Positions 45,101 to 58,915 of a DNA stretch of 64,000 nt are shown piece after piece. The translations under genes were made by a program, and so were the position numbers. Location: positions 44,555,296 to 44,619,295 of the forward strand of contig OY720346.1 of the NCBI GenBank assembly GCA_963082975.1, written 5' to 3'. The stretch comes from Labia minor (taxonomy: Eukaryota > Arthropoda > Insecta > Dermaptera > Spongiphoridae). A model generated the notes under the pieces. It ran no database searches and had not been told where the DNA came from. It saw only the letters and a program-made list of their open reading frames with translations. The first letter of the stretch is position 1. Each line of letters opens with the position of its first letter.

Positions 45101-48100
45101 AAAACGTAATAATGTTAAAAGAATGAGTAGAATTGATCGTGAACGGGGACCAGATAATATATGCATGTTTTTTATGCAAGGAAAGTGCCAAAAAAAGGTA
45201 TTTGTCAATCAAATTCTAATATCTCTTTCTTTTATATTTTAAAATCTTTATTTTTATTTTTTTTATTTAAGGGAATGGATTGTCCTTATAGTCACGATGT
45301 CTTACCTCCTAGAAAGTTAGAACTTTGCAAATTCTATCTAATGGATTGCTGTGCCAAAAAGGAAAAGTGTCTTTATATGCACAACGATTTCCCATGCAAA
45401 TATTTCCATACGGGCCTTGAATGTTTTGCTGGTGAAAGATGTAAATTTAGTCATGGACCACTTTCTGAAACAATGAAGAATGTTTTATTAAAGGTACTAA
45501 TTTATTATTAATTAATATATATAATTCTTTTAAAAAAAATATTATATAACATATTAAAAAATATGATTAAATATATTTAGGAATTTCCTAATCTCCCACT
45601 TGTTCCTCTAAAAACACCTTGTGATGATATAACCTTCAATCCTATAACTGATCTTGGTTCACTTTCACCTATAAGTCAATCCTCGTTGATTTCTGAGGAT
45701 GAAACATGCAAATCCTTTGGAGAACATTTTCATGTGAGTTGTTATCAGAAATGCAGTTTAAAATTTTTCATTTATTTTAAAATTCAATTCAAACTATATA
45801 TATATATATATATATATATTCATCTGTAAAATTATTATTTAAATACAAAAAATATTTTTTAATAGATAAGAATAATTATTTTTTAACAATTTCATAATCA
45901 TTCCTAACGGTATTTACTATTTTAAAATAATCATTCTTTTCAAAAATATTAAAATATTCTTTCTTTATCTTCATTAAACGTTTTTGATATGAATTTATTT
46001 TTCTTATTTGTTTAATTTTGATTAAGGGATAAAATTTACGAATAAATAAAATATACGATAAAATTTTTATTTATGTAAAATAGAATAGAAAAAAATGGAC
46101 TCTTGAAGGGTGGGTTTATTAATTTAACGGGTCAGCTCGGTTGGCACCTGCAGCATCTGGAAACTGCGCCTAAGGATATCCTTGGCGATTTTCCACGTAC
46201 GCCACGTGAAGGGTCAGCGGGAGGCCAATCGGGCGGCACGAGTTCATGTACAGGACGTAAGGCGAATAGTCGACGAGAAATTGATGGAGACCTTGTAGAA
46301 GATGGCGAAGAAGCATCAAGTAGAACAACACCCATGCCTGATGACTCAGAAGAAGGTAAAGTCTTTATTGTTATTGTTATTATTAACCAAGTGACACTTA
46401 CTTGACATTAGGTGTTAGTAAAATTTAATTTGCTCTACCTGTTCTTATTATTATTTCAATTGAATTTTTATTGATTTTCTTACTTTTTCTATACCTCATT
46501 ATAATTATAATGATAATTAGCATGAAATTTTATCTAATTTAAGAATAATTATACATTAATTAATACTATCATTATTTTTTATAATTTAGATTCAGAAAAT
46601 GGTGAACGAAACATAGGTGACACTGGTGGTAATAAATCCTCGGATCCAAATGCAGCATATCATGATAAAAATTTTGCTGATCAATTGGATCGTTTACGTC
46701 AAAATCGAAATAGAGATCGAGATCGAAGTCATAATAGCCGATATGAATCAAGACATTCATATAATAATGAACCTTTCTCATTCTATAGAAGTGATATGGA
46801 TCAGGATGAACGACATCGCGATCGAGATATTCGTGAACCGAATCATAGAGATTCTATGAATCGATCAAAGGATAGAGATAGTAGAGAAAGGCATATTCGT
46901 GGTGGATTTGATTTTAGAGATGGCTGGGATTTAAAAAATAAAGATAGACAAAATGAATTTTTACATAACAACCATAATCAAGATAGTAGGGGATTTTCTA
47001 GGTATTTTAAATTTATTATTATATAGATAATACATTTTTATTATTTATTAAATGTTTTTAAATATATAATATATTTTTTTAGAAATAGTCCTTCAGCTTC
47101 TATGGGTGATATTGATGAACGAATTCTTGTACCTCCTCCTCATTCTATATCTACTGAACTGACTACAATGCCAATTCATAGAATTAGAAGGAGTACAGAC
47201 CATGATGATGAAGATTCTGATGATGGATTAAAAATAGACACTGGTCTTGATGATAATCAACATGAAGATAATAATCATTCAGAAACTCAAAGTCCTCAGC
47301 ATGGTAAGATAATCTCGTTGTTCTACAAAAAAAAATAATTTTATAATCTAATGTAAAATTAAGCATAAAGAAGATTAATTATCTATCTATGGAACTCGAA
47401 AGTTCTTGGCCGCAGCAGCCACATTTCTCCACACACACAAGTGTACCTATCCTTAGCCACAACTATCCAACCCCCTAATCTCATCTATTTCACATCACTT
47501 CCTATATTGTCCACCCACCTCGTCCTTGGTCTTCCAAGCGGACGTTTCCCAATCGGCATCCCCAGTAATATATTTTTCGCCTTCTTTTTCTCTCCCATTC
47601 TAGCCACGTTCCATGCCCATAGCAGCCTTCTCGATTTTATAACCCTTACTATATCTGGAGATGCATAGAGGTCATGCAATTCCTCGTTATGCAATCTTTG
47701 TGCCTTGTTCTTTGGCCATAAATGCTGCGAAGAATCCTATTTTCAAATATTCTAAATCTACTCTCGTCTTCCAGTGTCATAGTCCATGCCTCACAACCAT
47801 ATAACACAATCGGTTAAATAATTGTTTTATAAATTTTGATCCCCTTTGATAATAATTTTGACGAGATCAGCCCTTTACTGCATGATAACAGGCGTTACCC
47901 GATTGCAACCTTGATTTTAATTCTTCTAGATTATTATTATCCTACGTGATTACAGAACCTAAGTATTTAAATTATTCTACATTTTCAAATTCTACGTTGT
48001 ATGTTACTTTGTGTGTTCACTATTAATTTCAAACCCCACCTCTTTTCCTGCTTCGATTAATTTTTCTACACTATCTTTAATTTCAATTGCCGAATCTCCT

Positions 48101-50647
48101 ATTATATTTAAGTCGTCTGCGTAACCTAATTCTTGAATTTTTTGTTTAATTCAATTCCGTTTGATTTTCCCCAATTTATCTAATTACATATTCCAGAACT
48201 AAATTAAATAAAATTGGTGATAATGCGTCTCCTTGTTTTAACCCATTCCGAATTTCGAAAGTTTCTGATAGTTGATTCCCGCATCTTACTCTTCCTTTAC
48301 TATCCACAAGAAAAATTTGAATCATATACAAGATTAATTATTTAAATAAAATATTATATATATGTTATATATATTATATTTGATTTTAGGAAATTCAGAT
48401 GATAATGAAATTATTCCTTCACATTTACCTAAAAAACAACGAGAATTATATCTTCGGATTAGACAACAACAACGTGAGGCTGATAATAATGATCAAAATA
48501 AATTAGATGCTGAAGAAGAACCCGAACCAAAAGAGGAAGAAAATTGGTATTCATCTGATGAAGAAGAAAGCAATCTTGCTGATGTACTTAAAAAGATGAA
48601 TAATGATGTTAGTAATTTTTTCATTATTTTTTTAACAATACACAAATTTTGTTTCTTTATTTAATTTATATTTCTTTTTTTAAATTTTAGGAAAAAACAT
48701 TACAAACAGATAATCAAAATTTACTAGGTAAATTAGGGGATTTGTCACAAATAAATATAAGTGAATCAGTTACAAAACTCTTAACTTCAATCCGCAATCA
48801 AACTTCCAATAAACAATTAAATCAACAAGAAGATATTTCTAATCATTCTGCTTCATCCACTGGTATATTAACTAATTCAACTGGTGATAATGATCTTCGA
48901 ATTCCACCTCGGGCGCAAACACCACCTGCTGCCCCTGCCCGTGATCCAAGATTAGCCAATCGTGATCCACGACAACAACGTACAATCACTGCCTCATCTC
49001 CTTCAGCTGAAGCAAATTCAGGAAATGTTGATCGTAGGCGACGTAGCAATACAGAATCATCATTTAGTATTTATAGCTCTATCTCACTTGGGGGAGGTGA
49101 TGTTGATTTAAGAAGCACGCTCTCTAGGGAACGAGATGTTGACTTAAGAAGACAAGATACAGACTTTCGACCCACACATCAACTATACGGCGATACAGAT
49201 TTAAGAGTTTCTAGAATGGAACCAGAGGATGTTGATCTTCGTAAAGTTCTTAGTTTACCATTCAAGCCTGTTCCACAACATACACCTTGCACTGAAATTG
49301 ATGCATCACTTGGTTCCCATCCACCCATTTCATATAAAGTTGTGGAAGTTATTATTCCACGTCCAGATTATTCAGGACTACGTCTCAACACAAATGACCC
49401 ATCGGTATATATTCAAAATTAAATTTTTATTTAATAATCAATTTATTAAAAGAATAATTTGGGATTTTAAGAATAGGATAATAATTATAATTGACTCAAA
49501 ATAAATTATTAAAATGTAAAAACAATAAATATAGAAAGAATATGGAAAGTCTAAAATTTTTAAACCAAACCAAATTGATAATAAGAGGTAGTTTTCCAAA
49601 ATAATAATTAAAATTAGATTATACAAGTATTATTTGTATTAAATGCTATGGTATTATAGAACGATAAAAGTAGATTCAGAGAGTATTAGTCTAAGGAAAA
49701 ACTTGGGAAAAAAATTGTTTTTCGGTGATCAATAGATTAAAGAGAATTATGATTGTGAGCTTAATTAAAAACATAGTAGATATTTTAAACTCTATATCCA
49801 ATACTTAAAAAAAATTATAATTGCATGTATATATATATATTAATTTACTATTTTTATTTTGTTTATTATATAGGTACGAAATGATCCTCGTCTTAGAAAA
49901 TTATTTAAGATTGAAGAAACCGTCGCGACAAATTCTCCTTCTTCTCCACCACTGTCACAACAGGCGCCTCTTCCTCCCCGGGTAGATCCAAGAACTGAGC
50001 CAAGAGCGGATCCAAGGGGTGATCCACGTCGTGCTAAGCGCACTGATGAATCATCGATTGAATCATCAGAAAAATCAAATCAAGTTCCGCCACTTGTACA
50101 ACATCAACAACAAATCAACAACATGATGAATAATATGCCCATGATTATGCCTAATATGCCTAACATGCCTAATATGCCTAATATGCCTAATATGGGCTTA
50201 CCAAATAATATGATGAATATGAATATGTGTAATAATATACCCCAAAATATGTGTAATAATATGATGGGCTCAATGCCAAATCAACCAATGCCCAATAATC
50301 CTAATATGATGAACAATTATGATATGAATATGCCACCAATAGGTGGTGGAGACTTTTGTCCACCTCCAAATGGTAATTCGTGCCTTCCACCTGTTTCCGG
50401 ACCCGGCCCAATGTATGATGATATGGATTCCTCTGATCGCGATATTAGGCAATTTTTTCAGAAACGTGGAGGAGGTGGACGGGGAGGCAGTAGCGGCGGC
50501 GGCGGCGGCGGTGGGGGTGGAGGAGGAAACAACCGAAGGGGGCGTAATTGGCGAGGCAATGGTGGAAATTCACGACGCAATAGATTTAATGATTTCAATC
50601 AACGTACCAACCAACGACCTTATTCTCCACCTATGAAAGAATTTTAA
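42133..50647 (+). CDS. su(s)/Zc3h4: CCCH zinc-finger protein, ZC3H4/ZC3H6/suppressor-of-sable type (5' end missing)
   Basis: Eleven exons, phases closed: 42133-42598, 43908-44058, 44872-45197, 45272-45493, 45581-45733, 46154-46355, 46590-47001, 47083-47303, 48390-48607, 48691-49404, 49874-50647; about 1285 residues. The relatives restrict and terminate unproductive Pol II transcripts in the nucleus (ZC3H4 with WDR82; Drosophila Su(s)). Order: acidic DLEDGEIEDDE; Lys/SR-rich linker; three CCCH fingers at 45162-45466 (CMFFMQGKC...SH, LCKFYLMDCCAK...MH, PCKYFHTGLEC...SH), the first with six rather than five residues between Cys2 and Cys3; HLETAPKDILGDFPR; Arg/Asp-rich region; LYLRIRQQQ and NWYSSDEEE as in ZC3H4; DPRL motifs; six DxDLR-like motifs; a Met-Pro-Asn repeat and a Gly/Arg-rich RNA-binding-like tail. 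Exon 6 (46154) is unusually GC-rich and its acceptor is tentative. The first coding exon is unresolved. Poly(A) signal at 50719-50724. Confidence 0.88.
47392..48330 (-). pseudogene. LINE reverse-transcriptase fragment in a CCCH-gene intron
   Basis: Lies in the intron between exons ending 47303 and starting 48390, antisense to the gene. Minus strand near 48210-48330 reads EIRNGLKQGD and SPIL-like RT sequence. 47485-47694 is open for 69 residues: NEELHDLYASPDIVRVIKSR and IGKRPLGRPRTRWVDNIG. The 3' end reads CCAAGAACTTTCGAGTTCC. Frameshifts elsewhere. The best-preserved member of the second LINE family here. Confidence 0.75.
50139..50195 (+). repeat. In-frame ATGCCTAAT minisatellite
   Basis: About six tandem copies of a 9-bp unit (variants ATGCCTAAT and ATGCCTAAC) in the last coding exon of the CCCH gene, encoding Met-Pro-Asn repeats. 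Downstream at 50490-50525 a GGC/GGT run encodes poly-glycine. Both are likely length-variable. Confidence 0.85.
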
Positions 50648-51462
50648 TTTATATTTAATATTATTTATTATTATGTTAATATTTTTATTTTTGATGAAAT
50701 GCATATGTAATTCTTTACAATAAAAAAATCTTTATCATAATTAAAAACAAGAGTAATTTTGAAATATATATATATAATATATATTCATATATTGTAAATA
50801 AATCTTTCTGTATATTTTTTTAATTAAGATTTTTCTACAAAGTGTAAGGATTGTTATTTTCCTCTTCGTTATAATTGTGTATATATTTGATAAAAATGAA
50901 CTAATAAGTTTTTTTTAAATTAGTTAATAAGCTATTGCATAATATAAAAAACAAATGCAATTTTTTTATTAAATATTTTATTACTAAAATTTTTTATATA
51001 TATCAATTTTATTATTTACAAAGAAACCTATATATACCTATTTCCTAAATTTAATGGAATATGAATAAAATAAATATTTTAATAAATATTTCTAAAAAAT
51101 CAGCCTAAATGTTATGAAAATATCCTGTGTGAAAAAATTAATCAAATGGTTAAATTATCCGACTAACACTCATTTTAATTTAGTCATTGATTACTTAGCA
51201 TACAAAAAATTTATTTAAACGAAATTGCAATTTAGGATTCTCAAGATGAAAAATTATCGAACAATTGCTATAAATTTCATAAATATAAAATATTTTCTTT
51301 TTATGTAAATTATATATATATTTGTAGTATTAAAATTCATTTTTTAGACGCAAAAACTACAAAACCTCTGACATCTTTTCATTTTTCTTTAATCTAAATC
51401 TCTTGAGAATTATAAAGTTTGTAATATACTACAATAGCAAAATTGTTATATATGATTATATC
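50648..51462. other. 3' UTR and intergenic sequence
   Basis: 3' UTR of the CCCH gene with its poly(A) signal at 50719, then AT-rich DNA with no gene. Confidence 0.45.
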
Positions 51463-51971
51463 TAGGGTTGCCATATTTTTTCACGGACCAACCGGGACAC
51501 TTCTGTCTATTTTACTTTAGGTTTAGGGATGTCGGTTTCGGGGGGGGAGGGGGGGGGGTTATGAAAACAGAAATGTAAAAAACACTTAAAATATAGAATA
51601 GATAATCTTTGTTATTTTATTCATAATGATATTTTTACACAACAAAACAGTTTTCTAATGGGACAAAAATTTTATTTATTTATTAAATCATTCTTTAATT
51701 TCCTTGATCATTGTTTAATTCTTACAGCGCTAAAGGTGCTATTACATTTAATATTATAGCCTCACATTTGGTTTTTCCCAAGGAAAATTTTGGTTCAAAA
51801 AATTTGCCAAAACGTTACTAATCACACAAGAGCAGATTAATCATTCTCTGATCTAATAATTTTGCTCAATTATTTCCAAGAAACTGTGCCCTGAATCTAA
51901 ACCGGGACAATTTCAACAACCGGGCAGGACGCCGGGACAACCCAGTATATCCGGGACGTATGGCAAGTCTA
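51463..51971. mobile_element. hAT MITE (TAGGGTTGCCATA family)
   Basis: Left end TAGGGTTGCCATATTTTTTC, right end in reverse complement TAGACTTGCCATACGTCCCG. A perfect 8-bp duplication ATTATATC lies at 51455-51462 and 51972-51979. Subterminal CCGGGACA motifs occur at both ends. It has a GGGGGGGAGGGGGGGGG tract near 51541. Related in style to the TAGGGTGACCA MITEs. Non-coding. Confidence 0.85.
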
Positions 51972-52600
51972 ATTATATCGGGTCTTACCCCGACACTCTA
52001 GCCTCTATAAGTTTAAAAAAAATTCTATCTTAATTAAATTAAATTCTTTGTTAAAAAAGTTATTAATATATATATATAAAAATGAAAAACATTCTATATA
52101 GAAAATCACAATTTCAGCAATTGAGATTATAATTTCGGAAACCTATTTTAATTGAAAATATAGGACGATAGAAATATATATATATTAAATAAATTTTCGG
52201 TTGGATGTTATAAAAAAAATTTTTCATTCAATTTCATATTAGGGTTATATTTGATCTTATCTAGCAATCAAATTTACAGTTTAATATTTTATTCTTAATT
52301 TTTAAAAATAATAAAATTATTTGACAAATTTTTATTATTATTAATTTATTAACATTAATAGATTAATTTTTAATATATTTCAATTATGTTTATCATCCTG
52401 AAGGGAGATGTCGCCATTTCTATCATCTAACTTGTGACTTTTCACCATGAAAATGAATGTAACCTTTTAATGAGATTATATACATTCTTTCAAGATGTTA
52501 TTTAAATATTCATTCAATCTAGTATATTAAAATTAGCAAATGATTTTTAAAAATAAATTTTAAAAAATTAATATTTGTTAAGAAAATTTTATTCTTAAAA
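51972..52600. other. Intergenic, upstream of VPS26
   Basis: AT-rich sequence expected to hold the VPS26 promoter and 5' UTR. No other gene. Confidence 0.4.
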
Positions 52601-55164
52601 ATGGTAATTTTATAAGACTTAAAATACATCTATATATCTATCTATGTGTATATATAGTTAATATTTTTATTTACTATATAATAATTATCAATAATAATAT
52701 TAATTTATGTCTTATTATTATAATTCTTATATATTATTATTTTTTTCAGAGTTTTTTTGGATTCGGCCAAAGTGCTGATATTGATATCGTGTTAGATGGC
52801 AAAGAGAATAGAAAATATGCAGATATTAAAACTGAAGAAGGAAAAAAAGAACGACAATTGCTTTATTATGATGGTGAAACTGTTTCAGGAAAAGTAAATA
52901 TTAACATTATTTTTTTTTTTAAATGATGGATATTTTATATATCTATATTTTGTGATTTTGTTATTTATTATTAAAAAAATATAATTCACCTATATATATA
53001 TATATATATATTTTAGGTAAATATTACTTTGAAAAAACTAGGATCTAAATTGGAACATCAAGGGATAAAAATTGAGTTCATTGGTCAAATAGAACTTTAT
53101 TATGATCGTGGAAATCATCATGAATTTTCATCACTTGTTAAAGAACTGGCCCGTCCAGGAGAACTAGTCCAAAATATTTCTTATTCATTTGAATTTCTCA
53201 ATGTAGAAAAATCATATGAATCATATACAGGCTCTAATGTCAGACTTAGGTAATTTTTTATTTCTATTCATTTTAATTTTAATTAACTCCCATCATTTAT
53301 AAAAATCAAACTTATCACCCCCCCCTCATTTTTTTATTTACATAACATGATTAAAATTTACGTTTAACAATGCTACATGAAATCCATATTTTATTTGGAA
53401 TTTTAAATTAATACATTTTCACAGGTTAGAGACAGAAAAAATCTTAATTAAAGCGTTTGTATTTTAAATATATCATATATGAAACAATTTTCTGTTACAT
53501 GTAAAATAAATAAAAATAAAATTATTTTCTTTTTTTTCATTTTTTTATATTAAAATTAAAAAATCACGTATTTAGTAAACTAATATTACATTTTTTTTTA
53601 TAAAGCCATTGTCTATAAAGCAACTTTTTACAAAGATTTCTAGTCAATTGTTATTATTGGTATTGTTTTATTAGGTATTTTCTTCGTGTAACAATAGTAA
53701 GGAGACTTTCGGATATTGTTCGAGAAATTGATATTGCTGTTCATACATTATCCTCTTACCCTGAAATGAATAATAGTATAAAAATGGAAGTTGGTATAGA
53801 AGACTGTTTGCATATAGAATTTGAATACAATAAAAGCAAGTAAGTAACTATTGAATCTATTTCATATTAATCATAATTAAATTATGTTATGACACTGAAC
53901 AATGTAGAAAGGAGATAATAGGAGAAAGTAGGATTTAAATGGGAGTAGCTCATAATAACGACTTCTGGAAGATGGGCTGGCAGAGGCCAAAAACTTTCGA
54001 GTTCCGCAGAGCCACAGAAAGAGAGAGATGGCAATGTGCCATATTTTGTCTTCAGAAGTTATGTTTAAATCCTTTTATATTAATTATTTAAATTATTAAA
54101 AATTATTTTTAAAGTTATATTAATAATCAAATGAGTGAGTTTGTGAGAATGGACTATGATTTTAGTTTATTAAAATAGATTCAAGGTTTTTGAAAATAAA
54201 GTTTATTTAAGTGATGAATAAGAAAGTTTTTTGGTATCTATGCATCATAAATTATAATAGTTTATTATATATAATAATCGTGAGGTACTTATAAGCTCGA
54301 ATGGGATAGATGAAAGATTAGTCTTAGAGGAGAAAACATTTGGAAAACGACTCTAGTCTAGACAAACAAGATTGTGGTTTTTGAAGAGATCATGAGGGGG
54401 AATAAGAGAATGATTGCTAATCAGGAATTTTGGATTTCAGTAACATTCCAGAAATTAAATATAGATTGATATATTTGATTGATTAATTTTGTTTTTATTT
54501 CAGATATCATTTAAAAGATGTCATAGTTGGTAAAATTTATTTTTTACTTGTTCGGATCAAAATAAAGCATATGGAAATTGCAATTATAAAACGTGAAACA
54601 ACTGGTTCAGGTAGGCATTTTCAATTAAAATTCAAATATAAAATAATAGAAGAAATGTCAACAAAATAAATGAAATAATTAAATATTTATAAAACATCAT
54701 TATTGCTTGGATTCATTTTTTCCTTATCAATTAAGCCCTATTTTCATATACTCGTATTAAACGAATTTTGTTGAAATTTTTTTTTTATTTTTTAAAAATG
54801 CAAAAGGAAGTAAATTTAAGAAAAATTCTATATAAAAGTATTAATTAAGTAAATAATTTATTTATTTCACAGGACCAAATACTTTTACTGAAAATGAAAC
54901 AATTGCCAAATATGAAATCATGGACGGAGCACCAGTGAGGGGTGAAAGTATTCCAATTCGGGTTTTTTTAGCTGGATATGAATTAACACCAACAATGAGA
55001 GATATTAATAAAAAATTCTCAGTTAGATATTATTTGAATCTTGTTTTAATGGATGAAGAAGATAGAAGATATTTCAAACAACAAGTAAATATTATATTAA
55101 AAATTGTGTTATTTATTAGGGTAACTCGCGTTTATCAAACAACTTTTTGGAACTTTTAAAAATG

Positions 55165-55196
<32 letters not shown>

Positions 55197-55662
55197 AAGG
55201 GTCTGCACATTACTTTATTTATATAATTATTTATTTAAAACTTAAAAAATACAAGACTGAAAGTTAATATATATTATTTTTAATATAAATTTTTGTCTAT
55301 TATGATATATGTGTTTTAAGGAAATAACACTTTGGCGCAAAGGTGAAAAAACAAGAAAAATTGTTCAAAACTCTGCACAAACACCATCGCCACAGCCTCA
55401 AATTGGTCATCTTGTATCAAGTGAAAGTATGGCAAATCATGGAAGATTACAAGAACAACAGTCATCAAGACATGTTGAGGATATGAAACGGGAAGATATA
55501 TCACCAACTGAAACTGAAAACAATCCAAATCCTAATTCAAATTCACCAATATCAACTAATGTTGATCCTGAAAATGATATAGAATCATCAAATACCCTGG
55601 AATCATCTAAATCCACTGTTCCTCCACTGATAGAATCTACTGCTGAGGAGGAAGAACCGTAA
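52601..55662 (+). CDS. Vps26: Retromer subunit VPS26
   Basis: Seven exons, 401 residues, phases closed: 52601-52603, 52750-52893, 53017-53249, 53675-53839, 54504-54610, 54873-55084, 55321-55662. VPS26 is the arrestin-fold subunit of the cargo-recognition retromer (with VPS35 and VPS29), returning receptors from endosomes. Nearly every family landmark is present: [141 protein letters not shown] and FSVRYYLNLVLMDEEDRRYF. Residues 1-about 300 are the conserved fold; the last 100 form a Ser/Pro/Glu-rich, probably disordered tail ending in TAEEEEP. The start is a single-codon exon (ATG then GTAATT) that gives MSFFGFG; it is the only uncertain part. Poly(A) signal at 55676. Confidence 0.93.
53885..54035 (+). 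pseudogene. LINE 3' end fragment in a VPS26 intron
   Basis: In the intron 53840-54503. CAAAAACTTTCGAGTTCCGC matches, in reverse complement, the start of the 47392 fragment, and AACAATGTAGAAAGGAGATA matches the WVDNVG-encoding part. Only the last 150 bp of the LINE remain. Confidence 0.55.
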
Positions 55663-56569
55663 GAGAGCATCTTATAATAAATAAATATAAATCCTATCAA
55701 CATTCAGATAAGTTAACATGGATTAATTTCATGTTATTTGGCAAAAATATTATTTTAAATAAGTATTGTATAATGAATAATAATGTATTATTTAATATAT
55801 ATAGTTGGATAATAAGATATTAATATAAAAACAGAAAAATATATTTCTTCTTTTGGTTTTTTTAAATATGAAAATTATTGATAAAAGAATTTGAAATATA
55901 GAATAATAATTTGACAATAATATAATTTCTGATTAATGAAATTTAACTAGAAACAACTTATTCATTTTATTAAAATTTTTTACTATTTACTTCGATTCTC
56001 TTCCTTTAAAAAACGTTCTGGAGAAAATTTAAAAATATTGGTTTTATATTTTTTAATTTTTAAACTTTAAAATTTTTACCTATATTTTTCGAAAATGTAA
56101 ATAAAAATTAAAGAAACATTAAATTTGGATTGCTAAAATAAAAAAATAATATGATTGTTAAATTTTATAGTATTTTCATTTTTTAATAATATAATAAAAA
56201 TTTATAAGATTCTTTCTTATTTTTCATTTAGGATATATAATTATATATGAATTTTAGGTCCAAATGAATTTTAAATTACCTTAAATTTTTTTTTTCAAAT
56301 ATAATATCACATAATTAAAATTACTTCCTTTTACGTATCTTGGTTAATTATTTTTTTTTTAAATATTACATTATAATCAAGCAGATTCATAATTTTCTAT
56401 CAAATATATGAACATATTTATAAATTAATAAGTACAATAAGTTGCCAAATAACATTTGTTTTTATTTCCATTATTTTACTTATCTTTGATCATAATCATT
56501 ATAATCTATCACCAATAGAATATTTTTGGTATATTTCTTACAACTGATATATATATAAATATATATAAC

Positions 56570-56601
<32 letters not shown>

Positions 56602-58915
56602 ATATATATATCATATATACATACAGTAATCTTTATCAGTCTTAAAATATATTTTAAATATTTTTATTTATAGTTAAGTGAAATTACAAACAAAACATGA
56701 ATATTAATCTTTATAAAACAATGTTATCAGAATTCTATTCCTTTATTCATTTTAATTGGAGGTATTTTGAATTTTTTTATCAAATCAGCAAATTAGTTCA
56801 ATTTTAATATATATATATATAGATATATATAAATAAATATTGCATTCACAAAAATAAATAAAATGATAATAATATTAATAATAATAATAATAAAATTAAG
56901 TATAAAATAAAATATTTTTAAGAAATTTTGGTTTTGATTTGATTGTGAATATAAAATTACATAGAAAATATTTAAATTATGGGTCATTTTAATACCATTT
57001 TCATTTACATTACCTTTAGATCTATTATCATTTTAAGCCCCCTTCCCCTTCTATGCAATTTAAAAAGGGACCATTCCTTAATATGGTATTACCCGTAATT
57101 ATATATAAGGAAATCCTAATACAAAAGTATTGTTTATATATATATGAATTTGAGTATCATTTAAATGTTTTATTTTGAATTTAATTAATTCATAATATAT
57201 TTTTTGTTATCATCAATAACACAATCAATGATTAAAACATTCCTTTAGGAATTATCAAAAATTAATCAATTGAAAAATATATGATCCTGAAAAATATACA
57301 AAAATCTTTTAAATATTTAAAAAAAAAATAATTATTTTAAAATCTCTAAACTATAATTTTTTTAAAAAAAGGTTTATCTTTGTATTTATCAATAAATTAA
57401 TTTTAATAAGATTGAAATTGTAGATGAATTGAGATGAATAGTTAAAATATATACTCTAAATATCATTTTTTATTCTGTGTGTATTAAAAAGAAAATATAG
57501 GGTTGAAAATCTAAAGGAGAATCAAATTCTATTTGTATGCTTGAAAACCTATCTTTATTTTATTTTATCATCCTTTTTGGTCTTTTCAACCGTAAGAAAA
57601 TAAAGTTTTTTATAATAATAATATATATATATATTCAAGCAGAGGTAACGGATATTTTTCTTTACTGAATAGCTTTATTAGAATTTCATTTAGAAAATAA
57701 AAAGATTAAACATAATATAATAGATTTTTTTTCATTTTTGATATTTAATTATATTAGAAAAATAATGTCAGTGAGATTATGGACATCCTTACTTTGTCAG
57801 ATACAAATCCGGAGCCTCTCCACAATCTGCAAGGCGTATATATTTAAATATATAAAATAAATACTTTATGTCTTGATATCAACCAGACATTCTGTTATTC
57901 AATTAAATCAAATTAATATAATAATAAAAGATACAATGAAAACAAATCATTTTTATTTAGAAATTGAATCTTCTAACCGAGTAAAGTAAAATAACTTGAT
58001 TTAAAAAAATAATTATTATTATTATTAATATTATTATTATTAAAAGTCAAATATAATTAGAATTTTATTAATATAAATATATTAATATATATTTCTTTTG
58101 ATAAATAAATAGAAATTAAATAATTAAATTTTGTTTTACTTTAAATATGTATTTGAATATTAATAGATATTTAATTTTATAAAAAAAAATAAATAAAATA
58201 ATATAATATATTAATAATTGTTTATTAAAAGTGAAAAATATTTAATTTGATACTTATTGTATATAGTATTTCTTTAATTAATTATCCAAATGTGGGAAAT
58301 TGACGAAACACATTCTTCACATTAAATTATATTATTATATTTATTATTACTATCTTACTCTGATTTATGGTTAAATCAAAATTAATAATCTAATGACTTT
58401 ATAAATTTCTCTAAGAAAGTAATAATAATTTCTGTTTTAAGGATAAAAGTTAAACACACTAATGCAACTTAGTGGGATTGTATTAAAATTTATTAAAAAT
58501 AACCTTAAAATTTTAATAAAAATAAATAATTTTCATAAATATCATATTCCTCAAAATTATACAAATTCAAAGCTTAAGTAATTAATATAAAAAAATGTGT
58601 GAGCAACTAATCTTTGATTTTTATCAATAAAATCATTAAAATGTTTAAATTTATTTTTCATAAATCAAAAAAATTGAATTATAATAATTTAATGAATTAA
58701 GCAAATTAATTAAAATAAAAATAAATTCTGACAACAGAAAAACCAAATTTCATCTTTAATATTTAGTAAACTTGTATATATATATATAGATCTATCTATA
58801 TATTTACCATAAATTTATTACCAGAATTGCATTATCCATGGATAAATAAAAATTAGTCAGATTTGCAATTTTTTACATAACTAAACATTCCATTATTTAA
58901 ATATAATAAAAATAA

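Noticed and set aside
48608-48620. Alternative donor GTAATT in CCCH exon 9
   Set aside because: It shifts exon 10 into a frame with an early stop; GTTAGT at 48608 keeps the frame.
56793-56987. Minus-strand 64-residue frame
   Set aside because: Ile/Phe/Tyr/Asn-rich chance frame in AT microsatellite sequence.
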